A DNA stretch of 11,441 nucleotides from an uncultured Bacilli bacterium. GTDB taxonomy: Bacteria > Bacillota_I > Bacilli_A > RF39 > UBA660. The translations under genes and the position numbers were made by a program. Where the stretch lies: contig CAKPHU010000010.1 in assembly GCA_934162125.1 (NCBI GenBank), positions 1 through 11,441 of the forward strand, read 5' to 3'. Below the pieces are notes generated by a model. The model had not been told where the DNA came from, ran no database searches, and saw only the letters and a list, made by a program, of their open reading frames with translations. Of this stretch, positions 4,345-11,441 are shown piece after piece (the first letter of the stretch is position 1; each line of letters starts with the position of its first letter).

Positions 4345-7305
4345 ATGTATATTCCATTATTTAATAAAAGTAACTATACTTTGCTATCAAGTCTTTTAAA
4401 AATAGATGATATTATATCTTATGCCAAAGAAAATAATCTTCCTAGTATTGCCTTAACCGATACTAATATGTATGGAACTATGGAGTTTATTACAAAATGT
4501 AAGAAACAAGATATCAAACCAATAATAGGTTTAAATATAGTAATTGAAAATAATAACTTCGTTCTTTTGATAAAGAATTATAATGGTTACAAAAACTTAA
4601 TAAAATTATCAACCATTCAAAATGAAAGAGAAGTAACCATTGAAGAGTTAAAAACATACAATGAGGATTTAATAGCTATAATTCCATATTCTAGTAAAGA
4701 AATATATTCTAATTTCAATGAAATATATAAAGAGCCATATTTAGGTTATCAAAATAAAATAGAAGAAAAGCATGTTAAAGAAATGACTAAAAACATTGTT
4801 TTCCTACAAGAAAGTCTTTACTTAAATTCTAATGATAAAGAAATACTTCCTTACTTATATCGTATAAGAGATGGAAAAACTATCACGGATGAAATTGAAT
4901 ATAATACAGACAATCATGAGTTAAATATAAAAAATATTTTAGAATTAACTGATAATGATGGTCTTGTCAACACTATAAAAATAGCTGAACAATGTGACTT
5001 AGAATTTCCAAAACCAACCAATTTATTGCCGGTTTATGAATGTGATGATCCAAGTAAATATCTATTTGAATTATGCAAAGTTGGATTAGCAAAAAGATTA
5101 AATAACAATATAACTACTGATTACAAAGAAAGACTAAGTTATGAATTAAATGTCATTAATAAAATGGGTTTCTCTAACTATTTCTTAGTTGTTTATGACT
5201 TTATCAAATATGCTAAAAAGAATAATATCTTAGTAGGACCAGGAAGAGGTAGTGCAGCAGGATCTTTAGTTGCTTACTCATTAGGTATAACAGACATTGA
5301 TCCACTAAAATATGATTTATTATTTGAACGTTTCCTAAACCCAGAAAGAGTAACAATGCCCGATATTGATACTGATTTTCCAGATAATCGTAGAGGAGAA
5401 GTCATTGATTATGTAATAGAAAAATATGGCAAGAAAAGAGTTTCTGGAATTGTAACTTTTGGAACACTAAGTGCCAAACAAGTATTAAGAGATGTTGCCA
5501 GAGTTTTAAACATTCCAACATATAAAGTAGACGGTCTATCAAAATTTATTAGTATGCCATCTAAAGATAAATTAAAAGACTATTATAATAAAAATGAATC
5601 TTTCAAAGTACGCATTGATAGTGATACACAATTAACAAAATTATATAACATAGCTTTAAAAATAGAAGGATTTCCTCGCCATACTTCATCTCATGCAGCT
5701 GGAATTGTTATGAGTAGAGTAGATTTAGATGAAGTTGTTCCTCTAACTACTGGTGATGATATGTATCTAACTAGTTATACTATGGAATATTTAGAAGACT
5801 TAGGACTTCTAAAAATGGACTTCTTAGGATTAAAAAATCTTTCCACAATTGATAATATCTTAAAAGATATAAAAACTTATACCAACGAAACAATAGAGTT
5901 TTCAAAAATACCATTAGATGATAAAGAAACTTTAACTATTTTTGAAACAGCAAACACTTCTGGTATCTTCCAATTTGAATCAACTGGTATGCGTAACTTC
6001 TTAAGAAGATTAAAGCCAAATACTTTTGAAGACATTTTCGCTGCCATTGCTTTGTTTAGACCAGGAGCAGCAGTTAATATTGATTCTTACATCAGAAGAA
6101 AACATAATGAAGAAAAAGTAACATACTTAGATGAATCACTTAAAGAAATTACTAAAAATACTTATGGGATTCTTATTTATCAAGAACAAATCATGCAAGT
6201 TGCTAGAATATATGCCTCATATACCTTCAGTGAAGCTGATATTCTAAGACGTGCTATGAGTAAAAAGAAATTAGATGTTCTAAAAGCAGAAGAAAAAAAG
6301 TTTATTGAAAAAAGCGTTGCTAACGGTCATGATGAAACCCAAGCTAAAAAAATATTTGATCTTATCCTTAACTTCGCTGGTTATGGATTCAATCGCTCTC
6401 ATTCGGTAGCTTACTCTTTAATAGCTTACAAGATGGCATACTTAAAATGTCACTACAAAACTATTTTCTTTGCTAATCTTTTAACTAATGTTATTGGTAG
6501 TGAAACCAAAACACATGAATATATCATGGAAGCAAAAGCCAACAAAATAGAAGTATTAAAACCTTCTATTAATGAGAGTGAAGATCGTTACTTAGTAAAA
6601 AATGATAGTATTATCTATCCATTATCTAATATTAAATCCATTGGTCAAGTAGTTTCTTTAACTATAAAGAAAGCTAAAGAATCAGGAAAGTTTACAGATA
6701 TTTATGATTGCTTTAGTAGACTATACATTGCTGGTATTGGTAAAAAAACATTTGAAACATTGATCTTAGCAGATGTCTTTAGAGAATTCTCATATAATAA
6801 AGCAACTCTAATTTATAATTTAGATAGCCTCTTTAATTATGCTGCATTAACTAAAGACTTAGATCCATCACTAGTAATGAAACCTTTAATAGAAGTAAAG
6901 GAAGAATATCCTAATAATTATTTATTAGAAAAAGAAAAAGAAGTATATGGTTTCTATCTTTCATCACATCCAACGACAATGTACAAAAGAGATAATCCAT
7001 ATTGCATTCCTTTAAATACACTAAATAATTATTTTTCTAAACAAGTTGATACTTTAATACTTGTTGATAAAATTAAAGTAATTAATACTAAAAAAGGTGA
7101 TAAAATGGCCTTTATAACTGGTAGTGATGAAACAGCTACTATGGAATATACCATGTTCCCAAAAGTTTATAGTGCTTATCCAGACATAGAAAGAGGTTCT
7201 CTTCTAAAAATACGCGGTACTGTAGAAAAAAGATTAGATCAATTACAAGTAATTGTCGACAAAATAAAAATATTAGGAGAGGAAGAAGAAAATGTTAAAG
7301 AATAA
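4345..7305 (+). CDS. dnaE: DNA polymerase III alpha subunit, DnaE type, with decayed PHP domain
   Basis: This is a C-family replicative DNA polymerase that extends primers from RNA. In low-GC Gram-positives DnaE usually works beside a separate PolC, which is not in this window. The catalytic core is intact: GPGRGSAAGS (298-307), PDIDTDF with catalytic D340 and D342, the third aspartate D492 in KMDFLGL, HTSSHAAG, YQEQIMQVA and NRSHSVAYS (683-691). A helix-hairpin-helix follows (GIGKK, 797-801), and an OB fold lies at about 900-975. The N-terminal PHP domain has lost its metal ligands: the usual HxHSxYS is LFNKSNYT, the usual TDH is TDT, and PIIGxE is PIIGLN. At 986 residues it is shorter than Bacillus DnaE (about 1,115). 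AGGAGGT at 4333-4339 fixes the start. Its last 14 bases overlap lspA. It has no Trp. Confidence 0.95.
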   Translation: MYIPLFNKSNYTLLSSLLKIDDIISYAKENNLPSIALTDTNMYGTMEFITKCKKQDIKPIIGLNIVIENNNFVLLIKNYNGYKNLIKLSTIQNEREVTIEELKTYNEDLIAIIPYSSKEIYSNFNEIYKEPYLGYQNKIEEKHVKEMTKNIVFLQESLYLNSNDKEILPYLYRIRDGKTITDEIEYNTDNHELNIKNILELTDNDGLVNTIKIAEQCDLEFPKPTNLLPVYECDDPSKYLFELCKVGLAKRLNNNITTDYKERLSYELNVINKMGFSNYFLVVYDFIKYAKKNNILVGPGRGSAAGSLVAYSLGITDIDPLKYDLLFERFLNPERVTMPDIDTDFPDNRRGEVIDYVIEKYGKKRVSGIVTFGTLSAKQVLRDVARVLNIPTYKVDGLSKFISMPSKDKLKDYYNKNESFKVRIDSDTQLTKLYNIALKIEGFPRHTSSHAAGIVMSRVDLDEVVPLTTGDDMYLTSYTMEYLEDLGLLKMDFLGLKNLSTIDNILKDIKTYTNETIEFSKIPLDDKETLTIFETANTSGIFQFESTGMRNFLRRLKPNTFEDIFAAIALFRPGAAVNIDSYIRRKHNEEKVTYLDESLKEITKNTYGILIYQEQIMQVARIYASYTFSEADILRRAMSKKKLDVLKAEEKKFIEKSVANGHDETQAKKIFDLILNFAGYGFNRSHSVAYSLIAYKMAYLKCHYKTIFFANLLTNVIGSETKTHEYIMEAKANKIEVLKPSINESEDRYLVKNDSIIYPLSNIKSIGQVVSLTIKKAKESGKFTDIYDCFSRLYIAGIGKKTFETLILADVFREFSYNKATLIYNLDSLFNYAALTKDLDPSLVMKPLIEVKEEYPNNYLLEKEKEVYGFYLSSHPTTMYKRDNPYCIPLNTLNNYFSKQVDTLILVDKIKVINTKKGDKMAFITGSDETATMEYTMFPKVYSAYPDIERGSLLKIRGTVEKRLDQLQVIVDKIKILGEEEENVKE

Positions 7306-7780
7306 AGAAAAAATATATAGTATTTCAGCAATTATTATTATGTTGGATCAAATGATAAAACTTCTAATTAGAAGTAAAATGACTTTAACAGAAGAAATAA
7401 CTATCATACCTAACTTCTTTTCTCTTTACTATGTTGAAAATACAGGCGCAGCTTTTTCTATTTTAACTAATAAGACTCTTCTTTTGGTTTTAATTGCGAT
7501 AGCATGTTTAGTTTTATTAGATCGCTACATTACTAAACTATTAAAGATAAGTAAATTAGAAATAATATCATATGGACTAGTAATAGGTGGTATAGTTGGC
7601 AATTTAATAGATCGTCTCCTATATGAATCTGTTATTGATTATTTATCATTTACTATTTTTAATTATAACTTTCCTGTATTTAATTTAGCTGACATAGCTA
7701 TTACTTGTGGAATATTTTTACTATTGTATTATTATATTAAAGAAGAATTGTTCACAAAAAAAGTCGAAAAAACTAAATAA
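7292..7780 (+). CDS. lspA: Lipoprotein signal peptidase (signal peptidase II)
   Basis: LspA is an aspartic protease in the cytoplasmic membrane that cleaves the signal peptide from prolipoproteins in front of the lipid-modified cysteine. The 162-residue protein has the expected four membrane segments (about 8-26, 62-79, 93-107 and 130-149). Its family motifs are DQMIK (19-23), NTGAAFS (50-56), GNLIDR (103-108), VIDYL with catalytic D116, and FNLAD (130-134) with catalytic D134. Length is normal. The start codon lies inside the 3' end of dnaE (overlap 14 bases) behind GGAGAGG, so the two are translationally coupled in one operon. A terminator follows. The enzyme implies that the organism makes lipoproteins, and so should carry lgt elsewhere. 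Confidence 0.95.
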   Translation: MLKNKEKIYSISAIIIMLDQMIKLLIRSKMTLTEEITIIPNFFSLYYVENTGAAFSILTNKTLLLVLIAIACLVLLDRYITKLLKISKLEIISYGLVIGGIVGNLIDRLLYESVIDYLSFTIFNYNFPVFNLADIAITCGIFLLLYYYIKEELFTKKVEKTK

Positions 7781-7786
7781 AATTCT

Positions 7787-7816
7787 AATAGGGAAGCGAA
7801 AATGCTTCCTATTTTT
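7787..7816 (+). terminator. Terminator of the dnaE-lspA operon
   Basis: AATAGG-AAGC (7787-7797, one bulged G) pairs with GCTTCCTATT (7804-7813) around the loop GAAAAT, followed by a short T run to 7816. The T run is short, so some read-through into the next gene is possible. Confidence 0.7.
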
Positions 7817-7825
7817 GTACTTTTG

Positions 7826-7834
7826 TGTTATAAT
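7826..7834 (+). promoter_or_regulatory. Extended -10 promoter of the rluD-type gene
   Basis: TGtTATAAT (7826-7834) lies 23 bases before the ATG. The nearest -35 candidate (TTCCTA, 7806-7811) is weak and sits inside the right arm of the upstream terminator hairpin. Confidence 0.55.
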
Positions 7835-7856
7835 ATGTGCAGAAATGAGGGGTAGT

Positions 7857-8738
7857 ATGGTTATTGTAGAAGAAGTAACACCGACTAGAATAGACTCCTA
7901 TCTAGCAGAAAAACTAGAACTTTCTAGAAGCAAGATTCAAAAGTTGATTAAAGAAGAAAAGATTCTTGTTAATAATAAGAAAGTAAACTCTAGTTACCTA
8001 GTAAAGGAAAATGACGAAATTACAATTAATGATGACCTAGACTATGAAGTAAATATTGAACCAGAGGATATACCATTAGACATTGTCTATGAAGATGATG
8101 ATTTACTAATTATTAATAAACCTAGTGGTATGGTAGTTCATCCAGCTCCAGGTCATTACACAAATACATTAGTAAATGCATTACTATATAGATTTAATCT
8201 AACTAGTGGGGAAAAAACAAGACCTGGAATAGTACATCGACTAGATAAAGATACCAGCGGATTAATGCTAGTTGCTAAAAATGAAGAAACACATGAAAAA
8301 TTATCTAAAATGATTGCTTCCAAAGAAGTTGAAAGACACTATCTTGCAATTGTTGAAGGAGTAATTAATCATGAAACAGGTACCATAGATGCACCAATAG
8401 GAAGAGATCCTAACGATAGACAAAAAATGAAAGTTACTGATATTAATGCTAAGGAAGCAGTAACACATTTTAAAGTATTAGAAAGATTTAAAAATACAAC
8501 ATTAATAGAATGTATCCTTGAAACTGGTAGAACTCATCAAATAAGAGTCCATCTAGCTTATATTAAGCATCCGGTTTTAAATGATCCAACTTATGGTAAA
8601 GCTAAAACTGAGTTTGGACAAATGTTACATTCTAAAAGTATTAGATTAAAGCATCCAAGAACAGGAAAAGAACTATTCTTTGAAATAGAACCACCAAAAG
8701 AATTCTTGGATAAACTAACAGAATTAAGGAATGAATAA
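7857..8738 (+). CDS. rluD: 23S rRNA pseudouridine synthase, RluD/RluA family (YlyB-like)
   Basis: This enzyme converts uridines of 23S rRNA to pseudouridine, probably in the helix 69 region if it is a true RluD. An N-terminal S4 RNA-binding domain (about 9-60; RIDSYLAEKL...SRSKIQKLIKEEKILVNNK) is followed by the RluA-type catalytic domain. That domain carries INKPSGMVVHPAPGH (86-100), HRLDKDTSG (127-135) with catalytic D130, and the late motif ETGRTHQIRVHLA. The length of 293 residues is normal. The start is ATG 7857 behind GAGGGG (7847-7852); longer in-frame versions would run back through the promoter and terminator into lspA. The order lspA-rluD matches lspA-ylyB of Bacillus. Related paralogues RluB/C cannot be fully excluded. 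Confidence 0.93.
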   Translation: MVIVEEVTPTRIDSYLAEKLELSRSKIQKLIKEEKILVNNKKVNSSYLVKENDEITINDDLDYEVNIEPEDIPLDIVYEDDDLLIINKPSGMVVHPAPGHYTNTLVNALLYRFNLTSGEKTRPGIVHRLDKDTSGLMLVAKNEETHEKLSKMIASKEVERHYLAIVEGVINHETGTIDAPIGRDPNDRQKMKVTDINAKEAVTHFKVLERFKNTTLIECILETGRTHQIRVHLAYIKHPVLNDPTYGKAKTEFGQMLHSKSIRLKHPRTGKELFFEIEPPKEFLDKLTELRNE

Positions 8739-8775
8739 TTATATGTGCGGATAAAAAATGGGGGGAAAAGTTAAT

Positions 8776-10632
8776 ATGAAAGTGAATAATTTGCAAATCA
8801 GTGAATATTATAAGCAACTTTTGCAAGGCAAGGATTTATCTTTGCCAACTGAGAAAAGTTGGGAATTAGTTCAAAAAAATAATAGAAATAGATTGGATTA
8901 TATTGCATTAAGCGAAGATGAGAAAAAAATAACATATGCTGAAATGTTTGAAGAATGGAGAAAAAGTGCAAAAGCATACTCTGCATTAGGTATATCTAGA
9001 AATAATAATTCACGTGCGTTAGTAATAATGCCAAACGTAGCAAGTACAGCTATAATAGATTATGCATTAGATATGACTGGAGCAGTATGTGATTTTATTG
9101 ATCCAACAACATCATCTGATAAAATAATTCAATACATAATTGGAGAAAAGATAACAGATATCATTGCATTGGATTTGCTTTTTGAACAAAATTTTAGAAA
9201 AGTATTACCAAAATTGAAAAGAGAATTAGGCATAAGAAATATAGTTTTATATCACGAGACATTCATGAACAGGCAATTACCAAAAAAAATTCAAAGATTT
9301 AGTGCAGTGACTCACCAAATAAATAGATTTGAAAGAGACGTAAAAAGAATTGAAGATGTTTTAAGAGGTAGTCAATATGAACAAATTGATTATGATACAT
9401 TAACATCAGATGCAATGTCATTAATAACTCATACATCTGGAACAACAACCGGAATTGGAAGACCAATACCGATAACAGACTTTAATAGAAATGCACTATT
9501 GAAACAACATGATCTAGCAGGTTTAGTTTTTGAGCCTGGACAAAAAATGTTACATTTCATTCCATATTTTGCTTCATATGGAGCTGTTAATACAGCACAT
9601 TTGGGACTTTATCAAGGAATGAATTTGCAACAATTGCCATTGTTTCAGCCTGAAAACTTTAGTCAATATCTTTTAAGATATAAGCCTAATATTGTTTTAG
9701 CAAATGATCCTGCATGGATGTCATTGTTGAACGATGAAAAACTAAAAAATGCAGATTTATCATTTTTAGAACAACCTGTAAGTGGTGGCACACCAACAGA
9801 TAGTGACAAAGAAATAGAATTAAATACATTTTTTGCTACACATGGTGTTAAGAGTAAATTAAAAAAAGGACATGGACTTTCAGAATTATGTGGTTGTGGA
9901 AGTTATACGATTGACGGATATAACCATATAGGTGGCATGGGAGTGCCATTACCATTAACTACCTATTTAATAAGGGATACTAATACAGGAAAAATAATTC
10001 AAACAAATGGTACTGATACAATAACTGGTGAAGCATTAATTAATAGTCCAAATATGTCATCAGGTGAATTAGATGGTAAAAAACTATTAACTATAGAAAC
10101 TATTGATGGAAAAAAATACCTTGCAACTAAAGATGTTGTAAGAAAGAATCCTGATGGAAGCTTAGAATTTGTAGAAAGATTAGATAGGATGTTCAGCAGA
10201 AAAGATGCTTATAACATTTATCCAATTAACCTAGAAAAATTATTAGATTCATTTGAAGAGGTTGAAGAATCAATAGTAGTACCAAAGCATATAAAAGAAA
10301 CTAATAGTAATGTTCCACATGCTTACGTAAAATTAAAACCAGAATATAAAGACATTGATTTAGAAGATTTTATATTAAGAAAAGTTAATGAATATTTTAT
10401 AGGTTCAAAAGACAATCACCTTTATAGAGCTAACTTTAGAGATATACCAGAATGTTGGACTTTTGCTGCTGCAATACCAAAAAATACAATTGGTAAACCA
10501 AATTTACACTTAGTCCAAGAAAATGGAATTGAAGGGGTAACTATTGATTTAGCAATAGAGTCAGATAATACGGGTGTAAAAAGTATGAAAATCAAATATC
10601 CTGAAGATTCACAAAAAGTTAAAATTAAATAA
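8776..10632 (+). CDS. Adenylate-forming (ANL superfamily) enzyme, acyl-CoA-synthetase-like, divergent
   Basis: ANL enzymes activate a carboxylic acid with ATP to an acyl-adenylate and usually pass it to CoA or a carrier thiol. The 618-residue protein has the family motifs in order. A3 is HTSGTTTGIGRP (219-230), A5 is GHGLSE (365-370), A7 is ATKD (450-453), and the hinge is ERLDR (467-471). A10 is IGKPN, with the expected catalytic K574. A tail of about 44 residues follows. Several positions are unusual: A3 is stretched and lacks the usual Pro-Lys, and A7 reads TKD instead of TGD. No signal peptide or membrane segment is seen. The start is ATG 8776, because GGGGGG (8760-8765) fits as its ribosome binding site. 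The ATG at 8758 overlaps that G run. I see no clear promoter: read-through from rluD, 37 bases upstream, is possible. The substrate is unknown. Confidence 0.85.
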   Translation: MKVNNLQISEYYKQLLQGKDLSLPTEKSWELVQKNNRNRLDYIALSEDEKKITYAEMFEEWRKSAKAYSALGISRNNNSRALVIMPNVASTAIIDYALDMTGAVCDFIDPTTSSDKIIQYIIGEKITDIIALDLLFEQNFRKVLPKLKRELGIRNIVLYHETFMNRQLPKKIQRFSAVTHQINRFERDVKRIEDVLRGSQYEQIDYDTLTSDAMSLITHTSGTTTGIGRPIPITDFNRNALLKQHDLAGLVFEPGQKMLHFIPYFASYGAVNTAHLGLYQGMNLQQLPLFQPENFSQYLLRYKPNIVLANDPAWMSLLNDEKLKNADLSFLEQPVSGGTPTDSDKEIELNTFFATHGVKSKLKKGHGLSELCGCGSYTIDGYNHIGGMGVPLPLTTYLIRDTNTGKIIQTNGTDTITGEALINSPNMSSGELDGKKLLTIETIDGKKYLATKDVVRKNPDGSLEFVERLDRMFSRKDAYNIYPINLEKLLDSFEEVEESIVVPKHIKETNSNVPHAYVKLKPEYKDIDLEDFILRKVNEYFIGSKDNHLYRANFRDIPECWTFAAAIPKNTIGKPNLHLVQENGIEGVTIDLAIESDNTGVKSMKIKYPEDSQKVKIK

Positions 10633-10637
10633 TTTAT

Positions 10638-10666
10638 AAAAAAAGCTTTATTTTAAAGCTTTTTTT
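10638..10666 (+). terminator. Terminator after the adenylating enzyme
   Basis: A 13-base-pair perfect hairpin (10638-10650 with 10654-10666, loop TTT) has AGCTTTA / TAAAGCT at the top and A and T tracts as its lower part. The symmetry means it could act on both strands. It begins six bases after the stop codon. Confidence 0.85.
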
Positions 10667-10667
10667 A

Positions 10668-10696
10668 TTGTGACAATTAAATTGGAATGCTATAAT
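10668..10696 (+). promoter_or_regulatory. Promoter of the sensor kinase gene
   Basis: TTGTGA (10668-10673) and TATAAT (10691-10696) lie 17 bases apart, and the -10 box is extended (TGcTATAAT). It follows directly on the terminator, so this gene starts a new transcription unit. Confidence 0.75.
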
Positions 10697-10712
10697 TATA
10701 ATAGGTGATAAT

Positions 10713-11441
10713 ATGAGTTCAGTAGTTTTTTTGAATATATCAGGTTTAATGTATACAATATTAATAGCAATGTGTTTTTTCATTAAAAAGAAAGTGAAAA
10801 ATGAAGAAAATAAACTATATAGTTATATCATTATGTCAACACTGGCTGAGTCAATATTTGGTTTAGTTTCATATTTTTCTATCCAATATAAATTCCCAGA
10901 AATACTAAATATAATAATTGGTAAAGGGTATTTAATATCAATGATAGCATGGACTATGATATTTACTTTATATATTATAGAAATATCAAAACAAATGAAG
11001 GACAAACCTAAAAAAACATTTCAAAAAATAATTACAGCTAGCTGCATAATATGTGCTTTATTAATTGCTGTATTGCCATTACAATTCGTAGTAACAGATA
11101 ATGCTGGAATCTATAGTTCTGGTTTAGGAGTTAACTTATGCTATGTGTTATCGGGGGTTTATATAACTATAATGGTAATTTCAGGATTAAGAAATATGAA
11201 AGCATCAAGTAAAAAATATATACCACTATGGATATTTATATTATTTGGAACAGTTTTTATGTTTATTCAAATTATGCATCCAGAGTTATTCTTAGTTGTA
11301 CCACTTGAAATATTTATAACATCAGTAATGTATCATACAATAGAAAATCCTGACATGAAGTTAGTTCAAGCTTTAGAGGTTGCTAAGGAACAAGCTGATC
11401 GTGCTAATGCTGCTAAGACTGATTTCTTGTCTAGTATGTCA
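10713..11441 (+). CDS. Multi-pass membrane sensor histidine kinase, N-terminal part (cut by window end)
   Basis: 243 residues are visible. Residues 1-210 hold six or seven hydrophobic segments (about 3-24, 36-58, 68-90, 104-123, 138-158, 169-188 and 190-208), joined by short loops, so the sensor is largely buried in the membrane. After ENPDMKLVQ a charged helix leads into AKTDFLSSMS at the end. This is the start of a HisKA dimerisation helix; in this family HEIRTPLN normally follows, with His as the phospho-acceptor. That histidine and the ATPase domain lie beyond the window, so the kinase call rests on the linker and this motif. A diguanylate cyclase or hybrid kinase with additional domains is possible. 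The start ATG 10713 follows AGGTGA (10703-10708). The gene contains Trp, unlike the housekeeping genes to its left. Confidence 0.8.
   Translation, partial: MSSVVFLNISGLMYTILIAMCFFIKKKVKNEENKLYSYIIMSTLAESIFGLVSYFSIQYKFPEILNIIIGKGYLISMIAWTMIFTLYIIEISKQMKDKPKKTFQKIITASCIICALLIAVLPLQFVVTDNAGIYSSGLGVNLCYVLSGVYITIMVISGLRNMKASSKKYIPLWIFILFGTVFMFIQIMHPELFLVVPLEIFITSVMYHTIENPDMKLVQALEVAKEQADRANAAKTDFLSSMS

Noticed and set aside
7707..7856. Longer pseudouridine synthase starting inside lspA
   Set aside because: The extra residues translate the lspA end, a terminator and the promoter. The S4 domain begins normally after ATG 7857.
8641..8986. Minus-strand open frames at 8641-8826 and 8798-8986
   Set aside because: Antisense to rluD and the adenylating enzyme, with no ribosome binding site or family resemblance; hydrophobic by-products of AT-rich sequence.
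10823..11005. Minus-strand open frame of 60 codons
   Set aside because: Antisense to the membrane part of the sensor kinase, which is a long open frame with a promoter and ribosome binding site.
1..11441. Mycoplasma-type code with TGA read as Trp
   Set aside because: All recognised genes are full length without TGA, and all six Trp codons seen are TGG. The lack of TGA stops (TAA and TAG only) is compatible with code 4, but nothing requires it.
1..11441. CRISPR arrays, insertion sequences, long direct repeats
   Set aside because: None seen: repeated short motifs are promoters and terminator hairpins, and no transposase or regularly spaced repeat is present.

Overview
The window looks like the chromosome of an AT-rich, low-GC member of the Firmicutes/Tenericutes (Bacilli side). 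It is strongly A+T-rich, has AGGAGG- or AGGTGA-type ribosome binding sites, and carries a non-zinc L28, a RelE-free housekeeping layout and the order lspA then rluD-type pseudouridine synthase, which is known from Bacillus. All Trp codons seen are TGG and no gene is interrupted by TGA, so the standard bacterial code fits. Stops are TAA or TAG only. I cannot name the species.

Left edge (1-353): reading leftwards there is a tRNA-Gly(TCC) with a near-consensus promoter and its own hairpin terminator. Beyond it lies a short structured RNA that appears to hide the ribosome binding site of a gene starting at base 19 and running out of the window. A second strong promoter, back to back with the tRNA promoter, drives rightward transcription.

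Housekeeping block (370-8738): a Cof-type HAD phosphatase; a 69-residue hypothetical protein; the ribosome-associated GTPase TypA/BipA; a single-pass membrane protein with a TTG start; ribosomal protein L28 on the opposite strand; a DnaE-type DNA polymerase III alpha subunit with a decayed PHP domain; lipoprotein signal peptidase LspA, overlapping dnaE; and an RluD-type 23S rRNA pseudouridine synthase. Most units end in hairpin-plus-T-run terminators, several of which overlap the stop codon. Several promoters are of the extended -10 type (TGnTATAAT) with no good -35 box.

Right part (8776-11441): a 618-residue adenylate-forming (ANL superfamily, acyl-CoA-synthetase-like) enzyme with unusual core motifs. 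After a terminator and a new promoter comes a multi-pass membrane sensor protein cut by the window end just before the expected phospho-acceptor histidine. These two are the accessory-looking genes. They are also the only ones in the window that contain tryptophan: the eight genes to their left encode about 2,600 residues without a single Trp.

The block to the left serves translation, replication and the envelope. The pair at the right may be connected with signalling or lipid/acyl metabolism, but only adjacency supports linking them.
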